A DNA stretch of 47,153 nt. Origin: a virus. Both the position numbers and the translations under genes were made by a program. The notes beneath the pieces are model-generated. The model was not told where the DNA came from. It worked only from the letters and a program-made list of their open reading frames with translations, and ran no database searches. The stretch lies in IMG/VR virus record IMGVR_UViG_3300009159_000099, positions 1-47,153 of that record; one strand, written 5' to 3'. Of the stretch, positions 34,992-42,708 are shown piece after piece (within the stretch, counting starts at the first letter, position 1; every line of letters starts with the position of its first letter).

Positions 34992-35636
34992 TTAATTGTT
35001 ATCTTGTGACTCAATTACAGTACTCATATGGTCAGCCCAATGTATTAAATGAGGCAAGTTGGACTTAACTGCTTTATTTGCATCATATACTTTTAAATAC
35101 TTAGTGTTATCTTCATCATATAATCCATCTGTAAGTTTTATACCAAAGTATTCTTTTTCATTATACTGAATACCATAATAATTTAAGGTAAAAAATGTTC
35201 TATCTGTAATTGACATAAATGGAATGCTTTCATTACGTTTATAGTATTCACCTCTATTTTTAACATGCCAATCTGAATCATTAGCTACATAATGCAATTC
35301 TCCTTTGATTCCTAATTTACCTAAATCATGATGCAATGCTGTAAATAATAATTCTTCATCAGTAAAATCTGGTTTACCACCTGTTGATTCAAATAAATTT
35401 TTCATTTTTAATGCATTCTTACAAACATTAAAGATGTGGTCTATATAACCACCATCATATGCGTTATGATAACTTTTATTACCTGATGCTGGTGATACTG
35501 TTACATTTAATCCTAACTCATCTTCTGAGTACATAAATAACAATTTTTCTAATCTTTCTCCTGTGAAATACTTTTTAAGGATTTCAATGAACCTGTTGTA
35601 ATTTGCTTTTAATTCTTGTTCTGTTTTTTCTTTCAT
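34992..35636 (-). CDS. HD-domain phosphohydrolase
   Basis: The 214-residue protein contains the metal-binding pattern H57 or H67, H102-H103-D104 (LHHDLGKLG) and a late H199-W-A-D202 (IHWADH) of the HD superfamily. Members cleave phosphoester bonds in nucleotides, cyclic nucleotides or nucleic acids; the substrate is not predictable here. An early promoter (TTG-N20-TATATTTG) lies 43 bases before the start, and a terminator follows, so it is a single-gene unit. Confidence 0.8.
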   Translation of the reverse strand: MKEKTEQELKANYNRFIEILKKYFTGERLEKLLFMYSEDELGLNVTVSPASGNKSYHNAYDGGYIDHIFNVCKNALKMKNLFESTGGKPDFTDEELLFTALHHDLGKLGIKGELHYVANDSDWHVKNRGEYYKRNESIPFMSITDRTFFTLNYYGIQYNEKEYFGIKLTDGLYDEDNTKYLKVYDANKAVKSNLPHLIHWADHMSTVIESQDNN

Positions 35637-35682
35637 GTTGCTTTTGTTGCTTTAAAGTTTAAGTATAGTAAAAAAGATAAAT

Positions 35683-35713
35683 CAAATATACGAAAAATTT
35701 TTAACTTTTCCAA
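35683..35713 (-). promoter_or_regulatory. Early promoter of the HD-hydrolase gene
   Basis: TTG (35713-35711) precedes TATATTTG (35690-35683) by exactly 20 bases on the coding strand, an exact match to the Bacteroidota consensus TAnnTTTG. The leader of about 40 bases contains ACTATACTTAAACTTTAAA. Confidence 0.85.
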
Positions 35714-35714
35714 A

Positions 35715-36032
35715 TTATTTTAAATATATTTCTTTTTTTGTTAAAATTTTATAAAGTATTTCTATTTCCTCTTCAAATTCTAATTCAGGAAGGTCATCAT
35801 CAAATAATCTTAATGTGTATAATGGGTTACCATCATCATCTAAAAATGCATCCGATTCGGAACTAAATAATGCAGGTATTGTTTCAATATCCGGCAATTC
35901 TTTTTCATCAATATCTACTAAAGGAATTACATAGTAATGGTACGAATCTAATCCGTCTTCTACGTCTAATCTATGACACTTCCATTTTTGGAAGCTAGAT
36001 TCTGTTATGGGTGTTTGTGGAACTATAATCAT
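35715..36032 (-). CDS. Acidic protein of unknown function
   Basis: This 105-residue protein is strongly acidic (DDGNPLYTLRLFDDDLPELE, EFEEEIEILYKIL). I start it at the ATG at 36032 (MIIVPQTPITES) because the -7 box of an early promoter lies three bases upstream. An in-frame TTG at 36038 would overlap that box. The acidic character could point to a DNA mimic or an inhibitor of host proteins, but this is speculative. Confidence 0.7.
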   Translation of the reverse strand: MIIVPQTPITESSFQKWKCHRLDVEDGLDSYHYYVIPLVDIDEKELPDIETIPALFSSESDAFLDDDGNPLYTLRLFDDDLPELEFEEEIEILYKILTKKEIYLK

Positions 36033-36035
36033 ATA

Positions 36036-36066
36036 CAAAGATACGAAAAGTTTTACAAATTAACAA
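36036..36066 (-). promoter_or_regulatory. Early promoter giving a near-leaderless transcript
   Basis: TTG (36066-36064) is followed after exactly 20 bases by TATCTTTG (36043-36036). The ATG begins three bases further on. Confidence 0.85.
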
Positions 36067-36073
36067 ATTAAAC

Positions 36074-36325
36074 TTATTTAAGATACGATTTATCTTCTAC
36101 TTCATTCCATTTTTCTTTTGGACATGCTTTTTTATTAGCAGTAAAAATCTTTTTACGAATGGGACACCCACAAGCGCCACATACATATTCAAATACAATA
36201 GATTCTTGAAGATAATCACATGGTTTCATGCATATTGATAATCGCTCTTGCGCTAACTCTGATTGTTCTTTAGATGGATTTGCGGCAATCCACCAAGCTT
36301 TAATTATTTCTGAAGGAGTATTCAT
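36074..36325 (-). CDS. Small zinc-ribbon-like protein
   Basis: The 83 residues contain six cysteines in a metal-binding arrangement: C32-x3-C36, then CGACGC (C49, C52, C54) and C68 (KKACPKEKW). This pattern (CGACGCPIRKK) is frequent in small phage proteins near structural or accessory genes. The role is unknown; nucleic-acid or protein binding is plausible. It overlaps its upstream neighbour by four bases (ATGA), so the two are coupled. Confidence 0.75.
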   Translation of the reverse strand: MNTPSEIIKAWWIAANPSKEQSELAQERLSICMKPCDYLQESIVFEYVCGACGCPIRKKIFTANKKACPKEKWNEVEDKSYLK

Positions 36326-36624
36326 AACGATTTTTTTATATCAATTATTTTTTTACATAATTCGTATATTTCCAAAGTCAAAGCACGTTCATGTATCCAA
36401 TTTAATATATCTATGTATTCACTTTTTTTAATTGTAATATATGCGGGAATATTTTGGAAACGAAATACAACTAATTCTTTTGCTGATTTGTTTGATTTAA
36501 AATTATTAATCATATCTACAATAGTTTCCAAATGTTCTATTGTAAGTTGGACACGTTCAATGTATTCATGCCAATGTAACTTAACATAACCTCTTTCCAA
36601 CGTATTTAAAACTGATAGATTCAT
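36322..36624 (-). CDS. Small helical protein of unknown function
   Basis: The 100 residues are helix-rich (YIERVQLTIEHLETIVDMINNF, TLEIYELCKKIIDIKKSL) around a central strand pair (LVVFRFQNIPAYITIKKSEY). No motif is recognised. It ends in an ATGA overlap with the zinc-ribbon gene. Its leader is AT-rich, with no promoter that I would call. Confidence 0.65.
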   Translation of the reverse strand: MNLSVLNTLERGYVKLHWHEYIERVQLTIEHLETIVDMINNFKSNKSAKELVVFRFQNIPAYITIKKSEYIDILNWIHERALTLEIYELCKKIIDIKKSL

Positions 36625-36646
36625 AACATATTTAAATATATAACTT

Positions 36647-36799
36647 TTATTTTTTTATTCTACGGATATACCACCAATATGAAAAATGGAAAAATAATGC
36701 AAATACAATAACACCTAACATAATCAATATAAATGGAATCATTATAATTCCCATAATAATATCAAATACTAATTTAGTATAGATTTGAATTTTTTTCAT
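36647..36799 (-). CDS. Fifty-residue membrane protein
   Basis: This short frame starts at 36799 in a TAATG overlap with the stop of the upstream gene and ends at 36647. It encodes a basic start (MKKIQIYTKL), one long membrane segment (residues 11-40, rich in Ile, Met, Leu and Phe) and a basic end (YWWYIRRIKK). The coupling, clean hydropathy and lack of any other gene in the gap support it as real. Holin-like size is noted but not evidence of lysis function. Confidence 0.65.
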   Translation of the reverse strand: MKKIQIYTKLVFDIIMGIIMIPFILIMLGVIVFALFFHFSYWWYIRRIKK

Positions 36800-37863
36800 T
36801 ATTGAATATTCTTACTCAATTTTTCGTATTTACTATAAACATCAGAAGTAGTAGCTTGTGTATTGGCAATTTCTTGTCTTAATCTATTTTGCGCTTCCAT
36901 ATCTCCCTGCTGTGCTCTTTGGAAATCATCGGATTGTTGTGATATCTTTTGTTCCAATGATGTTTTAGCAGCTTCCACATCCGCTTTAATTGTATCTTGT
37001 TCTTTTTTCAATGCTTTTTCTTTAGCAACTAATGGTGTGTCACCAACTGCCACTATTGTAGAAGATTTTGAAACAACTTGTGGTTTAATAGATGTATCAT
37101 TTGATGTATCGGTTGTTGCAACCATATCCCAAGTAGTTGTTGATAATCCGGGTAATGTTGCATTTTGAAAACATTGTTTAACATCTTCAAAATCTTTTTG
37201 TATTATTTTCAAAAGAGAACTAACTCCGGTTAAAAATGTTGCCATTTTTTTAGTATCTAATGATTTTTCTTTATCTTGTGCAGTATCATTTTTTAATTGA
37301 TTTACATTATACGCATTAGGATTGCGTTCTGATTGTAATGCCCAATCAAATGTTTCAAATCTATCGGATGGTCTTGAAATATCTGGAGATAGTGTATAAT
37401 TGATTTGATTAATTAATCCAATAGGAATTCCCATTTCAAGTTCAGTTTCATAGATATAATCAACTGATTTAACACCTGCATTTTTATTTGCAATATCTCT
37501 TGTATTTCCAATTGCTTCTAACTGCTTATCCGATATTTCAATAATAGGTATAGTTTTACCCATAGGTATTCCCATTACTTTACCATTTTCAACAATGTCG
37601 TAGTGTGGATTATTGGAATTTTTTATATCGGAAAGTGTTTGTTCCGATAAAATGTAAAAATCATTTATCTTAACAACAATACCATTGACAGCTAAAAGTG
37701 GAATTAACTTATCTTTTGGGATAGGTTTTCCAACTTCTAACTCTAATGGTTTTATTATTGCAATTTGTTCCTTTGTAGGTTCTTCTGGGAGTGCGGATAT
37801 AATCCATTTATCTTCCTTCTTTTTGTACCTCTTTGGGTTTTGCTCTATTGGTTGCTTTGCCAT
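36799..37863 (-). CDS. Protein of unknown function with C-terminal coiled coil
   Basis: The 354 residues have a basic, Pro-rich start. A mixed middle follows (GKPIPKDKLIPLLAVNGIVV, ELEMGIPIGLINQINYTLSP). The C-terminal coiled coil (about 275-350) contains KEQDTIKADVEAAKTSLEQK. The start overlaps the upstream gene by 56 bases. No later in-frame Met near the N-terminus fits better, so I keep the full frame. A virion-associated role is possible, since its size and composition differ from the small accessory genes around it. Confidence 0.7.
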   Translation of the reverse strand: MAKQPIEQNPKRYKKKEDKWIISALPEEPTKEQIAIIKPLELEVGKPIPKDKLIPLLAVNGIVVKINDFYILSEQTLSDIKNSNNPHYDIVENGKVMGIPMGKTIPIIEISDKQLEAIGNTRDIANKNAGVKSVDYIYETELEMGIPIGLINQINYTLSPDISRPSDRFETFDWALQSERNPNAYNVNQLKNDTAQDKEKSLDTKKMATFLTGVSSLLKIIQKDFEDVKQCFQNATLPGLSTTTWDMVATTDTSNDTSIKPQVVSKSSTIVAVGDTPLVAKEKALKKEQDTIKADVEAAKTSLEQKISQQSDDFQRAQQGDMEAQNRLRQEIANTQATTSDVYSKYEKLSKNIQ

Positions 37864-38164
37864 TTATATCTTTCCAAACTTTATTATAAATAGTAGTTTC
37901 CTTAATTTTTGGTGAAATTTTACCTTTTAATCGGAATAACTCTCTTTGTAAAGTTTGATATTTACTGCCATCAATTGCTTCAGAAATGATACCATTCACA
38001 TCCAATTGAGATTTCATATTACGATACTGAACTGGCTCATAATCTTGCTTCTCATCTTCTATATGTTTGTAACCAAGAATATGTGCAACCGCAATAGTTG
38101 TACCAAAATCCTCTGCTAATCGGTCATAAACTTCCTCTCTTAACATATCTTCTGAATTATACAT
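37808..38164 (-). CDS. Protein of unknown function
   Basis: The 118-residue protein has an acidic helical start (MYNSEDMLREEVYDRLAEDF) and a strongly basic end (KATNRAKPKEVQKEGR). The end overlaps the next gene by 56 bases, a large overlap for this genome. The ATATTTAT motif abuts its ATG directly. The helical body with a basic tail could bind nucleic acid. No family is recognised. Confidence 0.65.
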   Translation of the reverse strand: MYNSEDMLREEVYDRLAEDFGTTIAVAHILGYKHIEDEKQDYEPVQYRNMKSQLDVNGIISEAIDGSKYQTLQRELFRLKGKISPKIKETTIYNKVWKDINGKATNRAKPKEVQKEGR

Positions 38165-38172
38165 ATAAATAT
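38165..38172 (-). promoter_or_regulatory. ATATTTAT motif directly before a start codon
   Basis: The coding strand reads CGATATTTATATG, so the motif touches the ATG at 38164. If it is a promoter, its transcript would start inside this gene. It may therefore serve the next gene or be a chance match. Confidence 0.25.
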
Positions 38173-38176
38173 CGTT

Positions 38177-38668
38177 TTAAAATTTTCGTATCACATCTAC
38201 AATTAAATTCATAAAAGTATCAAAATCTGTAAATTCATCCATTTCATATCGTCTACCATCTTTACCTCCGTTTTGGTATTCAAACTCAACATATACACAC
38301 CCATACTTTTTTTCTTTCATTATCCGCATTTCTCCTGTATTAGAGGGTTTATGTTCTATCGTGTACAGATATCTATATGATTTACTAGTCTCTCCCATAT
38401 ATTTTATTAGAACCATATCCCCACTTAATAAATCATAAGCTCTTGCCAACTTACCAGGGTTGGATAATTTTATAGGTTTTTCTGCATTCTTTTTAGGGGG
38501 TTCATCTAAAAGTTTTGAAAGAGTATCTACCAGCATACCATTATTCTCCTCATCTTTGAGTGATTCTAATAATTTATCTTGCCAAGTTTGTGCAACTGAC
38601 ATTTTATATTTAGAATTCAATGCTGATATTTGTTGTGCCATATAAATTTCGTATTCTTTTTGCTCCAT
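38177..38668 (-). CDS. Protein of unknown function
   Basis: I start this 163-residue protein at the ATG at 38668, which forms a TAATG overlap with the stop of the membrane-protein gene. An in-frame upstream start would lie inside that gene. The N-terminal half is helical (YKMSVAQTWQDKLLESLKDE) and the C-terminal half is beta-rich with GCVYVEFEYQNGGKDGRRYE. No motif is recognised. It appears co-translated with the SMR-like membrane protein. Confidence 0.65.
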   Translation of the reverse strand: MEQKEYEIYMAQQISALNSKYKMSVAQTWQDKLLESLKDEENNGMLVDTLSKLLDEPPKKNAEKPIKLSNPGKLARAYDLLSGDMVLIKYMGETSKSYRYLYTIEHKPSNTGEMRIMKEKKYGCVYVEFEYQNGGKDGRRYEMDEFTDFDTFMNLIVDVIRKF

Positions 38669-39003
38669 TACTTCCAAAAAATTTGAATTAATACTACACA
38701 CAATGCCAATGCAATACAAACTCCTGTTTTTATAGTTAGGGGTTCTTTAAACATAATCCAACTCATTATACAAAATATAACGATACCGATTGCCTGCCCA
38801 ATCAAACGACCTGGCCAGGTTTCACCTGTTGCTTCATTAATTATACGAGTTGAATGAATAAACAAATATCCAACTGGTAAACCACATACTGCCATTAAGA
38901 ATGGGTTTTCTTTTGCCCATTCCCACTTACCTTGCCCTTGTAATTGTATGAATGAAATGATTTGGGCAATTATAATCAAACCAAACCCATTAAGTAATTT
39001 CAT
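38668..39003 (-). CDS. Small multidrug-resistance/EamA-like membrane protein
   Basis: The 111 residues form four likely membrane helices. The last segment has FKEPLTIKTGVCIALALCVVL, the pattern that closes SMR/DMT-type transporters and half-EamA proteins. The conserved N-terminal Glu of true SMR drug pumps is not evident. Acting in the host inner membrane is likely. It sits between a lipoprotein and an unknown gene and is coupled to the latter by TAATG. Confidence 0.65.
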   Translation of the reverse strand: MKLLNGFGLIIIAQIISFIQLQGQGKWEWAKENPFLMAVCGLPVGYLFIHSTRIINEATGETWPGRLIGQAIGIVIFCIMSWIMFKEPLTIKTGVCIALALCVVLIQIFWK

Positions 39004-39004
39004 A

Positions 39005-39262
39005 TTAATAAGATTTTATGTTTTCTTCACGATGAGTTTCATTTTTACCACTACCACTTGTCTGTGTTGTTATGGTTTCACCTCTACTTGTAAAATAATG
39101 ATAATTTAATCCATCCGAAAAACGATAAACCTTTACATCATCTTTTTCAAAAAGATAGGTAACATCGTAATCATCATTATTTGTTTTTGATTTTTCAATG
39201 CCATTTCCATAGCAGGAAACCAATATGATTGAAATTAAAAGTAATCCTATTATTTTTTTCAT
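39005..39262 (-). CDS. Small lipoprotein
   Basis: The 85-residue protein has a classical lipoprotein signal: basic MKK, a hydrophobic stretch and the lipobox LVSC with the lipidated Cys at 17. The mature part (YDVTYLFEKDDVKVYRFSDGL, then YHYFTSRGETITTQ) resembles small lipoproteins of Bacteroidota of the DUF4884 kind. It was probably acquired from a host. In phages such lipoproteins can block superinfection, but nothing here shows that directly. Confidence 0.8.
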   Translation of the reverse strand: MKKIIGLLLISIILVSCYGNGIEKSKTNNDDYDVTYLFEKDDVKVYRFSDGLNYHYFTSRGETITTQTSGSGKNETHREENIKSY

Positions 39263-39282
39263 TTTTTTATTATTTTAAAAGT

Positions 39283-39735
39283 TTACCAAGATGAAGAGTA
39301 ATAGTAATCGCCACTATTATCAGATAATGCTTCTTCTAAAATCTCAATAGTGTTTTTAATACCATCAAAGTACCATTCATCATATTCAGTTCCACCAAAG
39401 AAGAAACCACTTGTAGTTGGTAATAATTCCTCTGCTAATGAATTATCGTTTAGTATTTTCTTACATATTTCCAACAAATCTTCTAACTGAACTTTACTAA
39501 CACAATACTCACCACAATTATCTACACCATTCTGTACATTCTCAACGAACCATTGGTGTATTTGGTTTTGCTTTCGCCAATATCCAATTTCCTCAACAAT
39601 ATGAGTAACCCTTTCAGGTTTAATGTTTGTAGGTTCACCACCTTTGGTTACTTCTACATTATACTGCTCTTCTGGTTTTTGAAAGCTCCATTGTTTAACA
39701 TAGGTACGCTTCTCTAAATACATGTCTAATCCCAT
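39283..39735 (-). CDS. Conserved phage protein starting MGLDMYLE
   Basis: The 150-residue protein begins MGLDMYLEKRTYVKQW and contains EEIGYWRKQNQIHQWFVENV and GFFFGGTEYDEWYFDGIKNT. I recognise this as a family scattered through phages and prophages without known function. Conserved Trp, His and Tyr residues suggest an enzyme or binding fold. The leader contains repeated AAACTTAAAACTTAAA, as for neighbouring accessory genes. Confidence 0.75.
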   Translation of the reverse strand: MGLDMYLEKRTYVKQWSFQKPEEQYNVEVTKGGEPTNIKPERVTHIVEEIGYWRKQNQIHQWFVENVQNGVDNCGEYCVSKVQLEDLLEICKKILNDNSLAEELLPTTSGFFFGGTEYDEWYFDGIKNTIEILEEALSDNSGDYYYSSSW

Positions 39736-39759
39736 AATTTTATAATTTAAGTTTTAAGT

Positions 39760-40005
39760 TTAATAACAATATTCTGATTCGTAAAAAGTAGTGGTTGGGT
39801 AAGTGTTAAGAATCTTATCACCATTCCTTACATATTTAGATAAGTAAGTAGTATATTCCTCTTCAGTATGAATGGGGAAATCTATCGTACTACCATTGGG
39901 TCTAGCAATTGTCATCCTAACACATTCGTAATTAGGAATATAGCCGGTAAATTTCTTTGAAAAGTATTCAGCATCTGTTTTAAAAGTAAATTGAAAATTT
40001 GACAT
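39760..40005 (-). CDS. Small protein of unknown function
   Basis: The 81 residues (MSNFQFTFKTDAEYFSKKFT... VRMTIARPNGSTIDFPIHTE) form a compact alpha/beta protein with many Tyr. Its leader carries AAACTTTAAAACTTAAAACTT just before the ATG, a shared leader style of this region. No family is recognised. Confidence 0.65.
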   Translation of the reverse strand: MSNFQFTFKTDAEYFSKKFTGYIPNYECVRMTIARPNGSTIDFPIHTEEEYTTYLSKYVRNGDKILNTYPTTTFYESEYCY

Positions 40006-40037
40006 AAGTTTTAAGTTTTAAAGTTTAACAATAATAA

Positions 40038-40397
40038 TTACAATCCCTGCTCTCTACGCAGTTGTTGTTCGTGATACTCAGCTTCCGAATATTCCACAAC
40101 TTTAAGATAAGGAGAAAATTTAGTTTCGTAATAACCACGTAGGTTAGCCATATCAATCAATGAATCAATGAACGACTTACGAACATAAGTCATATCGGAA
40201 GAACCAAACCCTTGGTCTTCTGGCCAATCCATATAATCATCAGCAACATCTGAAAGTGCTGAATGAACTGCATCACCATAAGTGATGATACTTTTTGTAA
40301 ATCGTCCCTCAACTGGGAAAGCATTTTTAACAACATCAAACCCTTCTACTAAAGAAGCGGTGGCTAAAACTGAACTAAGGTTAAATGGTAAGCTCAT
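40038..40397 (-). CDS. Protein of unknown function, early gene
   Basis: I start this 119-residue protein at the ATG at 40397 (MSLPFNLSSVLATASLVEG). An in-frame TTG at 40424 lies in the leader, upstream of the TTTAAACCCCTT element that precedes several starts here. Downstream are ADDYMDWPEDQGFGSSDMTY and a Glu/Tyr-rich helical end. It has its own early promoter at 40439-40469. Nothing in the protein names its function. Confidence 0.7.
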   Translation of the reverse strand: MSLPFNLSSVLATASLVEGFDVVKNAFPVEGRFTKSIITYGDAVHSALSDVADDYMDWPEDQGFGSSDMTYVRKSFIDSLIDMANLRGYYETKFSPYLKVVEYSEAEYHEQQLRREQGL

Positions 40398-40438
40398 ATC
40401 GGAAAGGGGTTTAAAGTAGCTCAACCCGAACTACATAG

Positions 40439-40469
40439 TAAAGATACAAAATTCTGGATTAAAAGTCAA
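40439..40469 (-). promoter_or_regulatory. Early promoter, Bacteroidota type
   Basis: TTG (40469-40467) is followed after exactly 20 bases by TATCTTTA (40446-40439). From -33 to -7 it is almost identical to the promoter at 45207-45237, with one spacer difference, so it was probably duplicated. Confidence 0.85.
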
Positions 40470-40477
40470 GTAAAACT

Positions 40478-41275
40478 TTAATTATTTTCATCTTTTTTAA
40501 AAGGTTTTTCGTACTCTATCTTATTGGTAATTTTACTGTTGGCAACCTCTCTCATTTTCTGTTTAGTTTCTTCACTATGATTTTTACCTAATCGTGATGG
40601 CGGTTTAGCTCCACGTTTTTTAGCGGATTCTGCCATTTTTTGTTTAGTTTCTTCAGAAAATGGTTTTCTTTTTTTTCCTACATTTGATTTGGATATTTTT
40701 TCTTTTGTTTCTTCACTCATTTTTTTACCCAAACGTAAATTTCTTAATTTTTCTTTAACTTCATCAGTATGTGTTTTTCCAAAAAAATTATTCAAATCAC
40801 CATTATGTATATGTTTATGTGATTCACTCATTTTTTTTATAGCGTCCTCTGAATGTTTCCACCCAATCGGTTTTGATGGTGGTTTAATTCCACGTTTTTT
40901 TGCCGATTTACTCATTTTTTGTTTAGTTTCTTCGCTAACAATTTTATTTTTATTTGATAAACTATTTTTCATGCGATGTTCGGCGGTATGTATTAGCCCA
41001 TTAACACCATCCCCACCATTTGTCATATTGACCAATTTTCCCAACCCTAAATCAAATCTACCATAATACATAATAAGTTCTTTTTCTTTTCCACAAGCTT
41101 CTTCCCATGTTAGATTATCTTCAATAATTTCAGCATCGTACCCAACTTTATTTACTATGTTTTTCCAATGTTTATTTCGGTTTGAATGTGAATATAATCG
41201 TTTTTTTGTTTTACCTATTCCTACATAAAAAACATCATTATTATCTTTTCTGATATGTTTGTATGTATAAGCCAT
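40478..41275 (-). CDS. GIY-YIG homing endonuclease with NUMOD3 repeats
   Basis: The 265-residue protein starts with a GIY-YIG-like nuclease module: YKHI and VFYVGIGK (15-22), R26, and the conserved TNGGDG (85-90). From residue 114 it carries a series of NUMOD3 DNA-binding motifs, with SEETKQKMSKSAKKRG repeated in variants up to the end. Such free-standing enzymes cut related genomes lacking the gene and so spread themselves. It sits between an early promoter and the RNA ligase gene, an intergenic insertion. No intron or disrupted gene is visible around it. Confidence 0.9.
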   Translation of the reverse strand: MAYTYKHIRKDNNDVFYVGIGKTKKRLYSHSNRNKHWKNIVNKVGYDAEIIEDNLTWEEACGKEKELIMYYGRFDLGLGKLVNMTNGGDGVNGLIHTAEHRMKNSLSNKNKIVSEETKQKMSKSAKKRGIKPPSKPIGWKHSEDAIKKMSESHKHIHNGDLNNFFGKTHTDEVKEKLRNLRLGKKMSEETKEKISKSNVGKKRKPFSEETKQKMAESAKKRGAKPPSRLGKNHSEETKQKMREVANSKITNKIEYEKPFKKDENN

Positions 41276-41290
41276 ATATTAATTTTTTAT

Positions 41291-41298
41291 ATAAATAT
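41291..41298 (-). promoter_or_regulatory. ATATTTAT motif before the homing endonuclease
   Basis: The coding strand reads CATATATTTATATAAAA, with the core 15 bases before the start at 41275. A -33 TTG at 20 bases is absent. Late expression of the homing endonuclease is a possible consequence. Confidence 0.4.
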
Positions 41299-41341
41299 AT
41301 GATATTCCAATTTTGGTCTTAATTTAATCCAAACTAATTAA

Positions 41342-42436
41342 TTAAATACTTTCATCAGAAGAAAATGGTTTAGAATATTTCGGTTTAATCATACTCCAAA
41401 TTATATCATCATATGATGCGTTATCCCACATCTTAAACAAAATTGGTCTTAATTCTTCAGATTGAGTCATTACATATTCAGCAAACTCTTTTTTTGTTGG
41501 CTCGGGATATCTATCATTAAACTTACCGTAACGGAAATAGTCGTACATCTTACCTACTCTCTCGTCAATGTGGTGAAAACTCCATCTTAAATTCATAGCA
41601 GTATGCTTAACCCAATCATCAAATTCGTCAGGCACTCTTTCTAAAAATGGTTCTAATGGTTCTCCATTCTTTAACAATTCCCAAATATCTTTGGTAGAAA
41701 AGTTGGTAAGAATTCTATGTAAACGAACATACTCATCTCCTTTAATCTTCATTCGCATACCACCTGAAAAACGAATTACATATCCTTCTTTATCTTTGGA
41801 TATTTCTTTTTTCAAAGTTTCCCAATCCTCTCCCCAAGTTTTATATAATGTAACAATACGAAACCCAATATTAGAAATAATATTTTTAATACGAATATCT
41901 TCGGTATCATTATTTAGATTAACTTCATTACCTGTTTTTGTATTTATTATACCCAATAAAACAATATCTTCAAAATCATAATTACATACTATTCTATTTT
42001 CATTATAAATTATTTCAAACAAATATGTGTAATCGGTATGTAGTTTTTCAAAATTATATTTTTCCAATAATTCTCTACCTTTGATTGCTTGGTCGGATTG
42101 GAATGAACCACGTGTTGCTACATGCCATTCATTGTTGTAGTGGAATACAATACCCAACGAGCCATCCATCTTCTCATATACCTCAAAGTTTTCATTTGGG
42201 ATATCTTCTGGTTTATGTTCTTCATAGTTAAAGAACTTTGGAAAAGGTTTAGCAACCACATTACCTTTATTATCTAACACTAACCCTCTGCAATTCAAAG
42301 TAATATCATCCCACAATCCATTGTATTGGCATTCACGGGAATAGTTGTATATAGACAAAGGGAGTGTAGGATGATTTTGTTTAATCACCAAACCCTTATC
42401 TATATACTCCTCTAAAACTTCTAAATTGTATTTCAT
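41342..42436 (-). CDS. RNA ligase (T4 Rnl1 family)
   Basis: The 364-residue enzyme seals RNA ends. The nucleotidyl-transferase motifs are clear. Motif I is EKMDGSLG with the adenylated lysine at 89, followed by a motif III-like YLFEIIY, motif IV EGYVIRF and motif V MKIKG. GLWDDITLNCRGLVLD upstream is typical of Rnl1-type enzymes. In T4 the ligase repairs host tRNA cut by anticodon nucleases. It overlaps the small gene upstream by four bases (ATGA). A P-loop kinase and a metallophosphoesterase lie close upstream. Confidence 0.9.
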   Translation of the reverse strand: MKYNLEVLEEYIDKGLVIKQNHPTLPLSIYNYSRECQYNGLWDDITLNCRGLVLDNKGNVVAKPFPKFFNYEEHKPEDIPNENFEVYEKMDGSLGIVFHYNNEWHVATRGSFQSDQAIKGRELLEKYNFEKLHTDYTYLFEIIYNENRIVCNYDFEDIVLLGIINTKTGNEVNLNNDTEDIRIKNIISNIGFRIVTLYKTWGEDWETLKKEISKDKEGYVIRFSGGMRMKIKGDEYVRLHRILTNFSTKDIWELLKNGEPLEPFLERVPDEFDDWVKHTAMNLRWSFHHIDERVGKMYDYFRYGKFNDRYPEPTKKEFAEYVMTQSEELRPILFKMWDNASYDDIIWSMIKPKYSKPFSSDESI

Positions 42437-42705
42437 AACTTATTTATTTCTTGTCTAACTTCATCCAAATAATTTAATTTATCTATATATCTTTGATTTG
42501 TCATATCACTTATCATATCAAACTCATACGATTCAATCATCTCATCTACTGCAATTAGTGCACATTCCTTTGCTGCATAAAAATTAATAATGTCATCATT
42601 CATAACAGTTGCTAAGCCATTTAAAATACCCGTATGCTTTACATTATGACACATTGGCTTAAATTTTTCTATTAACTCTTCTGCGTAATCTTTTGGTGGT
42701 TTCAT
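42433..42705 (-). CDS. Small helical protein between kinase and RNA ligase
   Basis: The 90 residues (KPPKDYAEELIEKFKPMCHN, NFYAAKECALIAVDEMIESY) are helical, with three Cys and a His. The ATGA overlap couples it to the RNA ligase. The family is not recognised by function, though similar short proteins with AKECALIAVDEMI-like helices are common in phage genomes. Confidence 0.7.
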   Translation of the reverse strand: MKPPKDYAEELIEKFKPMCHNVKHTGILNGLATVMNDDIINFYAAKECALIAVDEMIESYEFDMISDMTNQRYIDKLNYLDEVRQEINKL

Positions 42706-42708
42706 AAC

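Noticed and set aside
40689-41066. Plus-strand open frame of 125 codons
   Set aside because: It is antisense to the homing endonuclease, whose NUMOD3 motifs prove the minus-strand reading.
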